From: a virus
Virus record (IMG/VR): IMGVR_UViG_3300028091_000011
Coordinates: 1 to 54,054 of that record
DNA length: 54,054 bases
Reading direction: 5' to 3' (one strand)
Each line of letters opens with the position of its first letter. The stretch's first letter is position 1. The position numbers and the translations under genes were made by a program. The notes below the pieces were generated by a model, which had not been told where the DNA came from, made no database searches, and was given only the letters and a program-made list of their open reading frames with translations. This document shows positions 49,236 to 54,054 of the stretch, piece by piece.

Positions 49236-49269
49236 GCACTACACCCGATGAAGCCATCGGGTATAGTGC
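49236..49269 (+). terminator. 14-bp hairpin between fibre genes
   Basis: GCACTACACCCGAT (49236-49249) pairs with ATCGGGTATAGTGC (49256-49269) with one C-A mismatch and a 6-base loop. The tail after it, ATTCTGGG, is not a clear T tract, so it may be a partial terminator or an RNA processing site. Confidence 0.5.
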
Positions 49270-49286
49270 ATTCTGGGATGTGATAC

Positions 49287-49946
49287 ATGGCGAACACCAT
49301 CATCCATAAGCGAAGCAGTACAGCATCAGCCGTCCCTACGGCGGGATCGTTGTCCTTGGGCGAGTTGGCGATCAACACCACGGACGGCAAGGTCTACTTG
49401 AAGAAGGGGGATGGCTCTGTTGTCGAGGTGAGCAGCAACAACAGCCACACGCACTCCGCCACGGACATCACGAGCGGAACCCTCGCCAACGCACGGACGA
49501 CCGCCGTATCCACAAACGATGCAAGCACCATCGTCCTGCGTGATGCCTCAAAGGGGTTCTCCTGCACTTCGATAAGTGGCGGCAACAATGGTCTCACGAT
49601 CTCTGGGTCGGTGAAGATTCTTGATTCCGCAGTCTTCTCCGCTGGCACATTGCGATCTGGCTACTACATCCAGTACGCGGACGGGAACATCCAGACCGTG
49701 ACTGGAACGACGACTGGAACGCAAGTCTCCTATGCAGTTCGCTATGACGGCATGAGTGGCTCTGCGACGACTGTGATCTTCACGAACGGTGGGCTGATGA
49801 GCGGCTCGACGGCGTTCTGGCATCCCACGATCCTGTTCCCCGGTGGAGTGAAGCCAACGCTGTCGAGCAGCGGCATTGATGTCATCACCTTCATCAACGA
49901 TGGGACAAACACCCTCGCCTTCGTCGGCGGATTGGCGTTCGCATGA
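49287..49946 (+). CDS. fibre or adhesin protein, 219 aa
   Basis: The N-terminus MANTIIHKRSSTASAVPTAG then GELAINTTDGKVYLKKGDG matches the module of the two preceding fibre genes, seen in many phage fibres and short adhesins. The rest is a beta-structured, Thr/Ser/Gly-rich domain (SGSVKILDSAVFSAGTLRSG, QTVTGTTTGTQVSYAVRYDG) ending in IDVITFINDGTNTLAFVGG. It ends by overlapping the glycine-rich gene (ATGA). Confidence 0.78.
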   Translation: MANTIIHKRSSTASAVPTAGSLSLGELAINTTDGKVYLKKGDGSVVEVSSNNSHTHSATDITSGTLANARTTAVSTNDASTIVLRDASKGFSCTSISGGNNGLTISGSVKILDSAVFSAGTLRSGYYIQYADGNIQTVTGTTTGTQVSYAVRYDGMSGSATTVIFTNGGLMSGSTAFWHPTILFPGGVKPTLSSSGIDVITFINDGTNTLAFVGGLAFA

Positions 49947-50692
49947 TCGGAGCCGCCTACATCGGAAGCCAGCGTGCGACATCTCGTGTCCTCCTGTCAA
50001 CGACTGACATCACGCTTACTGGCTCTCGTTCGTACACCGTTCCCGCAGGAGCCGTGTATGTCGAAGCCGATATGTACGGCGGCGGCGGTGGTGGTGCAGC
50101 AGGCAACTACATCGCTGGCAGCAAGGGAAATCCAGCGAACTACAAAGGTGGCGGCGGCGGTGGCGGTGGAGGTCGGACGGCGCATCGCTACTCGGGCAGC
50201 ATGACATCTGGTGATGCCATCAACTTCACCGTTGGCTCTGGAGGAGTCGCTGGAAGCGGCGGAGGTGATGGCGGTGACGGCGGTGCGACGACCATGAACA
50301 CGCACACCAGAAGCGCGACGACGATCACTACTTTCTCGCCTGCTCCAAGTGGCGGAGGTGGAGAGGGCGGTGGCGGATACATCACGATTGGAAGAACGGG
50401 TGCGGCTGGAGTGGCTGCAAACGGAAATATGTCGAACCAGAGCGGAAGTTCTGGAACCGCTGGTGGAAGCGGGACAACGGAGCAGAACGGCGGTAACGGC
50501 GGCAACCCGGGCAGCGGCGGCAACTACTCTGGAACTCAAACCAGAGGCAACGGCGGAGTCGCCTCAACCAGCACCGTTCCGACAGCAGGCACGCAACCCG
50601 GTGGTGGTGGCGGCGGTGGCTATTCCAAGACGACACCAGTCGCAGGAACGGTCGGCGGCGCGGGTCAGGTTCGCATCAAGGCATACGGATGA
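49943..50692 (+). CDS. glycine-rich adhesin, 249 aa
   Basis: Begins LSTTDITLTGSRSYTVPAGAVYVEADMYGGGGGG, the entry of glycine-rich phage tip proteins, then many polyglycine blocks (KGGGGGGGGGR, SGGGDGGDGG, SGGGGEGGGG, PGGGGGGGY) separated by variable loops, and ends VGGAGQVRIKAYG. The arrangement resembles T-even gp38-type receptor-binding proteins, where polyglycine-II helices pack in a sandwich and the loops bind the receptor, although size and order differ. It is likely the host-range determinant. It overlaps the preceding gene by four bases. Confidence 0.82.
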   Translation: MIGAAYIGSQRATSRVLLSTTDITLTGSRSYTVPAGAVYVEADMYGGGGGGAAGNYIAGSKGNPANYKGGGGGGGGGRTAHRYSGSMTSGDAINFTVGSGGVAGSGGGDGGDGGATTMNTHTRSATTITTFSPAPSGGGGEGGGGYITIGRTGAAGVAANGNMSNQSGSSGTAGGSGTTEQNGGNGGNPGSGGNYSGTQTRGNGGVASTSTVPTAGTQPGGGGGGGYSKTTPVAGTVGGAGQVRIKAYG

Positions 50693-50695
50693 ACT

Positions 50696-51580
50696 ATGGG
50701 AACTTCATACGACTTTTCTCTCAAGGACACGGAAGACGCAATGCCAGTCGATGCAGGCATCGACGGCTGGGATGCCGTAATCCAGATCAACAATGTCGTC
50801 AATCGACGCTACGCCGCCCAGACACCCCTGTCGCTCATCTCTCGTCAGATCGACTTCAGGGGCAACTACGACCGAGGAACTACTGCTGGTAATGTTGGTT
50901 TCACGCTTGATGCAGGAACAGTCTTCCCGTTGATTGACATGGGAGGGATCGGCTCGTCATCGAATGTGAAGAACCTCATCATCATCCCGACCATGATCGG
51001 GCTAATGGTTCATCCAGAGTCAACTGGAACAATGACCCTCCCCTTTACTGGGTTCATCGGCGTGCGTAACAACGGTACGGCTTCAACGCCATACGCACTT
51101 ACCAGCGCATTCTCGTTGGCTCCCCAAGCGGCGACATTGAACTCTACTACTATAGGTTCGTCTCTCGTTATGCCCAACATGGCTGGATCAGCAACCAACA
51201 ATGTTCCCCAGCCAACTGCGGCAACTGGCTCGGGCTTGGGATCATCGGTTAGCACGGTCGCCTTGAATGTTCCACCGACATCAGAGCCGCCAAAGGGCTA
51301 CTACTACCTATGCCCAGTCAATAGGCATTGGCTTGGTCATCAACTTGGTACTGCTGGTGGCGCACCGCTTCGTGGCTTCACGGCGTTGAACAGCATTAGT
51401 GGCAACACCGCGTTCATCCCAGATGCCAATGATCCATCCTATACCGCCGATGCAGATGTCGTTTACGCATCAAGCGTATCTGGATTGAACGAGATCGTTC
51501 TTGTCTGCGTGGGGACTTCAAACACGGCGCGATTCTCCATCATCGACCTCTATGGGATGGTCATTCCGACCACGGGCTAA
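50696..51580 (+). CDS. hypothetical structural protein, 294 aa
   Basis: Not recognised. Reads GIDGWDAVIQINNVVNRRYA, IIIPTMIGLMVHPESTGT, FTGFIGVRNNGTASTPYAL, then a low-complexity Ala/Thr/Pro stretch and PPKGYYYLCPVNRHWLGHQL, ending FSIIDLYGMVIPTTG. Beta-rich with little charge, like a virion or adhesin component. It follows the glycine-rich gene after three bases and overlaps the RHH gene by one base (TAATG). Confidence 0.7.
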   Translation: MGTSYDFSLKDTEDAMPVDAGIDGWDAVIQINNVVNRRYAAQTPLSLISRQIDFRGNYDRGTTAGNVGFTLDAGTVFPLIDMGGIGSSSNVKNLIIIPTMIGLMVHPESTGTMTLPFTGFIGVRNNGTASTPYALTSAFSLAPQAATLNSTTIGSSLVMPNMAGSATNNVPQPTAATGSGLGSSVSTVALNVPPTSEPPKGYYYLCPVNRHWLGHQLGTAGGAPLRGFTALNSISGNTAFIPDANDPSYTADADVVYASSVSGLNEIVLVCVGTSNTARFSIIDLYGMVIPTTG

Positions 51581-51813
51581 TGAGCGATCAACGCAGGACG
51601 CAGTTCGTGATCTTCAGGCTGACGGTCGAGCAGCAGCATTCGCTGCATTCGGCGGCGGCGCGGCGCGGAATCTCCGTCTCCGATGTCGTCCGCGATGCGC
51701 TTGACAACTATTCACAAGGTGGTAGGCTGGAGGGATGGAGTTCGACCTCTACCACGCATTCGTCTTCTGGCTCCCTTGGAGCCTCGGCATCCTCACGGCA
51801 ATCGCGGCAGTAG
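51580..51813 (+). CDS. ribbon-helix-helix DNA-binding protein, 77 aa
   Basis: Residues 6-45 read TQFVIFRLTVEQQHSLHSAAARRGISVSDVVRDALDNY: a beta strand for pairing followed by two helices with the G-x-S-x-S-D turn, the CopG/Arc pattern. Such proteins bind short palindromes as dimers and repress phage or plasmid genes. The last ~30 residues are Ser/Gly/Arg rich and overlap a second reading frame (51735). It could recognise the window's palindromes, unproven. Confidence 0.8.
   Translation: MSDQRRTQFVIFRLTVEQQHSLHSAAARRGISVSDVVRDALDNYSQGGRLEGWSSTSTTHSSSGSLGASASSRQSRQ
51701..51728 (+). promoter_or_regulatory. promoter within the RHH gene, leaderless geometry
   Basis: TTGACA (51701-51706), 16-bp spacer, TAGGCT (51723-51728); ATG 51735 follows after six bases. 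GGAGG lies in the six bases but touches the start codon, too close for normal use. Confidence 0.6.
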
Positions 51814-51848
51814 CCGTATTGGTGGGCAAGTGGACACGAAAGAACTGA
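51735..51848 (+). CDS. small membrane peptide, 37 aa, nested in the RHH gene
   Basis: Hand translation gives MEFDLYHAFVFWLPWSLGIL then TAIAAVAVLVGKWTRKN: one long hydrophobic span with a basic end. It uses another frame over the 3' third of the RHH gene and overlaps the next gene by 19 bases. It has its own promoter six bases upstream. Function unknown; single-span basic peptides are typical of holins or inhibitors of host membrane proteins. Confidence 0.6.
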   Translation: MEFDLYHAFVFWLPWSLGILTAIAAVAVLVGKWTRKN

Positions 51849-52312
51849 AGGGATTGTTCGGGACGGCTGAAGAGCGCAAGTCAATCGACTGGGCGGCTCT
51901 CAAGCAGCAGAACAAGCAACTCTGCGCCATCCATCCGCTTCTCGACCTGTCCGCGAAGGCGACGATCCCCGACAAGGAGACGATCATCGACCTGATGCGC
52001 GATGTCATGGACTACTGGTTTGACGAGCGCATTGAATGCAGCCGTTCGGACGGCAAGAAGATCGCCTTGCTGCCCATCAAGGGGTACTGGCGAATCGGTG
52101 CTGTTTCTGGTCGCGGTCTCTGCGCGGACAAGCCTGTGGTGTGCAACGAGAAGATGGTCGAGATGGTCTTCTGGTCGCGCGAGGCGGTCGAGTCCGACGA
52201 GGCTATGCGTGCTGTGATCCCAGAAGACCTGTTGGAGAACATCGAATGGTGGTTCGTGGGGATCGACCCGCTTGCTGCCGAAGAACATTCCGATCAGGAG
52301 ACCAATCAATGA
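51830..52312 (+). CDS. hypothetical protein, 160 aa
   Basis: GTG start at 51830 (VDTKELKGLFGTAEERKSI), then LCAIHPLLDLSAKATIPDKE, IIDLMRDVMDYWFDERIEC, and IKGYWRIGAVSGRGLCADKP. The end VIPEDLLENIEWWFVGIDPL is helical. Not recognised. Two other starts upstream lie inside the RHH gene in this frame and are less likely. It is followed by a four-base overlap with the next gene. Confidence 0.62.
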   Translation: MDTKELKGLFGTAEERKSIDWAALKQQNKQLCAIHPLLDLSAKATIPDKETIIDLMRDVMDYWFDERIECSRSDGKKIALLPIKGYWRIGAVSGRGLCADKPVVCNEKMVEMVFWSREAVESDEAMRAVIPEDLLENIEWWFVGIDPLAAEEHSDQETNQ

Positions 52313-52551
52313 GCGCAACTGAAATCGCCGTACTGTCGCTGGCTGCAAGCACGGTTGTCCTGTTTCTGATGCTGGTGTGGCAGAATCGCCGCCATGCCGA
52401 ATGCAAGACCGATGCGAGGTTCGATGAGATTCATCGTGAACTTGGCAAGGTCTGGGACGAGATGGACGAGAAGATCGAACGGCACGACCGCGACATCAGC
52501 GACAGGTTCGACGCGCTTGAGCGATCATTGGAAGCGAAGAGCAAGGGCTGA
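52309..52551 (+). CDS. small membrane protein with coiled coil, 80 aa
   Basis: ATG 52309 overlaps the previous stop with AGGAG upstream. The N-terminus EIAVLSLAASTVVLFLMLVW is a membrane span; the remainder DARFDEIHRELGKVWDEMDEKIERHDRDISDRFDALERSLE is a heptad coiled coil. Inner-membrane spanins and some holin partners share this layout. It ends before a minus-strand terminator, so it is last of the plus operon. Confidence 0.65.
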   Translation: MSATEIAVLSLAASTVVLFLMLVWQNRRHAECKTDARFDEIHRELGKVWDEMDEKIERHDRDISDRFDALERSLEAKSKG

Positions 52552-52586
52552 ATCAAAAGAGCCGCACGGCTTCAGCCGAGCGGCTC
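52552..52586 (-). terminator. minus-strand intrinsic terminator
   Basis: GAGCCGC (52559-52565) and GCGGCTC (52580-52586) form a 7-bp stem; on the minus strand it is followed by TTTTGATT. It ends the minus-strand cluster 53862-52612. The plus-strand operon ends at 52551, so the hairpin sits where the two converge. Confidence 0.75.
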
Positions 52587-52611
52587 CGAGGAGAAAGATG
52601 GCTGTGCAGCG

Positions 52612-52809
52612 TTACGGGCGCGTTGCGATGTTCTGATTCGCGGCGGCGCGGGCGGCACGGCGTTCGGAGTTGTTGGTCTTCACGCGACCACCGCCTCCGC
52701 GACCTCCGCCGCCGACAAACACACCCGGGACGACTTCGATGGCTTGCTGCCGTCCTGCGCGATTCGATCCGAAACCCGGCGGGTCAACAAGTCTTCCAAA
52801 TCGGCTCAT
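52612..52809 (-). CDS. twin small paralogue 2 (ends NQNIATR), 65 aa
   Basis: Starts MSRFGRLVDPPGFGSNRAGR, then VPGVF, a glycine block GGGGRGGGGRVKTNN and ends ERRAARAAANQNIATRP. It is a paralogue of the gene at 52824, sharing MSRF, GVF, GGR-KTN and ERR-AR-AANQNIATR. AAGGAG lies nine bases before ATG 52809. Its Gly/Arg-rich middle may bind nucleic acid or be a flexible virion linker. Not recognised as a family. Confidence 0.72.
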   Translation of the reverse strand: MSRFGRLVDPPGFGSNRAGRQQAIEVVPGVFVGGGGRGGGGRVKTNNSERRAARAAANQNIATRP

Positions 52810-52823
52810 GTCCTGATTCTCCT

Positions 52824-53024
52824 TTAGCCACGAGTGGCGATGTTCTGGTTTGCAGCCTCACGAGCCAACCGCCGCTCGTTGGTCTTCGGGCGACCTCCCG
52901 TGATTCCTGCGCCACGGTCACGCGCGAACACGCCAAGGGGAAGGGCGGGCTTGTTGGGATTGGCGATGCCTCCGCCGCCGAAGCGGTCAGTACCAGCAAA
53001 GCCCGATGGATTGAATCGGCTCAT
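52824..53024 (-). CDS. twin small paralogue 1 (ends NQNIATR), 66 aa
   Basis: Starts MSRFNPSGFAGTDRFGGGG, then PLGVFARDRGAGITGGRPKTN and ends ERRLAREAANQNIATRG, matching the next gene at both ends. No ribosome site stands at normal distance before ATG 53024, but TAGAAT ends six bases before it. The two genes lie in tandem with 14 bases between. Function unknown. Confidence 0.7.
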   Translation of the reverse strand: MSRFNPSGFAGTDRFGGGGIANPNKPALPLGVFARDRGAGITGGRPKTNERRLAREAANQNIATRG

Positions 53025-53030
53025 GGCACG

Positions 53031-53036
53031 ATTCTA
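53031..53036 (-). promoter_or_regulatory. -10 element TAGAAT, leaderless geometry
   Basis: On the minus strand TAGAAT ends six bases before ATG 53024. No good -35 lies at 16-18 bp, so the promoter is weak or activator dependent. The spacing equals that of the other leaderless candidates. Confidence 0.45.
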
Positions 53037-53044
53037 CCGCCTCG

Positions 53045-53473
53045 TCAGTAGGTTCGGGCATTCCACTCGCTTGGAACGCCGTTGATGAGCATGGACAGGT
53101 AGTGGGCTACGCGGCAGTCCTTGCCCCCGATGTTCCATTGGGTGACGCTTCCGACAGGAAGGTCTTGCTTCCAGTCGTAGATGGTGGCGACCCCCCTGAA
53201 CACCGCCCCGTCCTCCTCGTCTTCGGCGGCGTAGACCCTGATGTGCCACTCCGCCCTGACCTTGCCGTCCCCGTTGGCTTCGGTGTATCGGTAAGGTGCG
53301 CCGAAGAGTTCCACTAGCCGCGCGAACGGCGTTGTGATACAGCCCTGAAGGGAAGTCCCCTCCGTCCGCTCCATGAGGGAATCGGCGGCTCTCTGGCTGC
53401 TGTTGTGACTGGAGGCGGAGATGGTGAGACCGTCCGCCGAGAGTTCGATGTCGTCTGTTCCAGCGATGTTCAT
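53045..53473 (-). CDS. uncharacterised phage protein with ATIYDWK/WNIGG, 142 aa
   Basis: The N-terminal half is Ser/Thr-rich; the second half reads FARLVELFGAPYRYTEANGDGKVRAEWHI, then FRGVATIYDWKQDLPVGSVTQWNIGGKD. I recall short phage proteins with DGK-x-x-x-EW...dG-x-ATIYD-x-K...W-x-I-G-G and no known role. Start ATG 53473 with AAGGACAAG upstream; a longer frame would run into the next gene. Part of the leftward early unit driven from 53916-53944. Confidence 0.75.
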   Translation of the reverse strand: MNIAGTDDIELSADGLTISASSHNSSQRAADSLMERTEGTSLQGCITTPFARLVELFGAPYRYTEANGDGKVRAEWHIRVYAAEDEEDGAVFRGVATIYDWKQDLPVGSVTQWNIGGKDCRVAHYLSMLINGVPSEWNARTY

Positions 53474-53484
53474 GGCTTGTCCTT

Positions 53485-53862
53485 TCAGTCGATGCGGGAG
53501 CCAGCGCACACCTCGTATCCAGCGTTCGACAGCGCGTCCGCCACGGCGTGGGCGTAAGCCTCCTTCATGGCGAGGCTCTGCCTGAAGTCGCTGATGTTGA
53601 CCCAGTAGCAGCGGTGGTACGAGGACACGGAGCCGATCCCGCTCTTCTTGAGGAAGGTGACGAGCGATCCACGGGCGGGACGAATCTCCAGCCACGCGAA
53701 CCCGCACACGCCATCGGGAACGATGTAGGAACCCTCGCGCCCGACCACGACCATCGGCTTGATGGTCTCGCGGACGCGGGCGACCGCCTCCAGCCCAGCG
53801 AGGTGGGCGATGTTCCAGTCGCGGGCGACTTCGCGGGCGGTCTTCTTCACGGCGATCTTCAT
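53485..53862 (-). CDS. uncharacterised phage protein ending GSR-x-D, 125 aa
   Basis: Reads MKIAVKKTAREVARDWNIAH, then VPDGVCGFAWLEIRPARGSLVTFLKKSGIGS, and SLAMKEAYAHAVADALSNAG, ending VCAGSRID. I recognise the skeleton CGFAW-x-x-x-x-P...F-x-x-x-L-K...QS...K-E-A...GSR(M/L/I)D from many phage proteins without assigned function. AGGAGA is seven bases before ATG 53862, and the promoter at 53916-53944 lies upstream. Confidence 0.78.
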   Translation of the reverse strand: MKIAVKKTAREVARDWNIAHLAGLEAVARVRETIKPMVVVGREGSYIVPDGVCGFAWLEIRPARGSLVTFLKKSGIGSVSSYHRCYWVNISDFRQSLAMKEAYAHAVADALSNAGYEVCAGSRID

Positions 53863-53915
53863 GGCTCGTCTCCTGTTCTTGCGTTCCGCCAGTCCCCTTG
53901 ACCAGCGATGCGACG

Positions 53916-53944
53916 ATCCTAGCGCAAGCATTGACCGCTGTCAA
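53916..53944 (-). promoter_or_regulatory. sigma-70 promoter for the leftward 53862 unit
   Basis: Minus strand TTGACA (53944-53939), 17-bp spacer, TAGGAT (53921-53916). The -35 is inside CATTGAC-CGCT-GTCAATG (53929-53946), a 7-bp inverted repeat that uses TTGAC/GTCAA half-sites with a 4-base centre, and so may be a regulated variant of the palindrome family. Confidence 0.8.
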
Positions 53945-54032
53945 TGGCTTGGGGAGGGAAATCCGAGAAATCTATTCCGACGAGGGAACCGATAACGGGA
54001 TGGAAAAAACTTGTGGAAATCATCCGATTCAC

Positions 54033-54052
54033 CCGATACACCACTTGACAGG
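54033..54052 (+). promoter_or_regulatory. rightward promoter -35 region cut by window edge (repeat copy 2)
   Basis: CCGATACACCACTTGACAGG is identical to 11619-11638 and holds a -35 TTGACA at 54045-54050. The matching -10 would lie beyond the window. A run of six A is about 25 bases upstream. It indicates a rightward transcription unit starting just after the window. Confidence 0.75.
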
Positions 54053-54054
54053 TA

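Noticed and set aside
53330-53345. Another GTGATACA match
   Set aside because: It lies inside the minus-strand gene at 53045 with no gene start nearby; likely chance.
1-54054. tRNA genes, integrase and attachment sites
   Set aside because: No T-loop-like or acceptor-stem patterns and no tyrosine or serine recombinase motifs were recognised; a tRNA search tool would be needed to be certain.

Overview
The window is a continuous stretch of a tailed bacteriophage genome (or a prophage-like element). It is GC-rich by eye and almost fully coding, with short or overlapping gene junctions (ATGA, TGATG, TTGA). It carries an HK97-type capsid and a long non-contractile tail, so a siphovirus is the best reading. 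The host cannot be named from sequence. Promoters follow a classical sigma-70 pattern (TTGACA, 16-17 bp, TAtaaT-like), so the host is a bacterium with ordinary housekeeping transcription. Both window edges cut through ongoing features: a truncated gene on the left and a promoter pointing out on the right. The genome is therefore larger than the window. No large terminase, DNA polymerase, primase, integrase, tRNA or unambiguous endolysin was seen.

Layout. (1) 1-6946, minus strand: early genes, comprising a partial DUF6378-type protein, an orphan class-beta DNA methyltransferase, an SF2 helicase, a ParB-like protein with a zinc motif, a 346-bp non-coding region full of nested inverted repeats, an ERF single-strand annealing recombinase and a DUF932 protein. 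(2) 7026-13666, mostly plus strand: divergent promoters open an accessory and recombination block with two HExxH peptidase-like proteins, a small HTH protein, a YqaJ exonuclease, a metallophosphoesterase, an SSB-like small protein and several unknowns. (3) 13682-14905: lipoprotein and small membrane proteins, a possible lysis cassette. (4) 14976-27485: head module with a portal-MuF fusion, a giant 1.2-kilo-residue prohead protease polyprotein, a further HExxH protein, the major capsid protein, a decoration-like protein and head-tail connectors. (5) 27510-31247: four tandem tail-tube-like paralogues in an A-B-A-B order. (6) 31341-46631: tail chaperone pair, a 2063-residue tape measure and a tail tip whose gene order copies gene transfer agents (distal tail slot, DUF2163-like, NlpC/P60, hub), including a protein with a 36-cysteine C-terminal domain. 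(7) 46628-51580: a ladder of fibre and adhesin genes, one a polyglycine receptor-binding-like protein. (8) 51580-53862: RHH regulator, small membrane genes, then a minus-strand cluster with twin small paralogues.

How it works together. ERF and YqaJ form a plausible annealase/exonuclease recombination pair, possibly with the SSB-like protein. Early operons start from strong promoters with CTTGACA -35 boxes. Several promoters place the -10 only 6-7 bases from the ATG, implying leaderless mRNAs. A palindrome GTCAA-NNN-TTGAC occurs at least five times, in non-coding DNA and inside late genes, which resembles an operator or stoperator network.

The most unusual items are the A-B-A-B tail tube genes, the multidomain protease polyprotein, the cysteine-rich tail-tip domain, the dispersed palindrome family and the leaderless promoter geometry.
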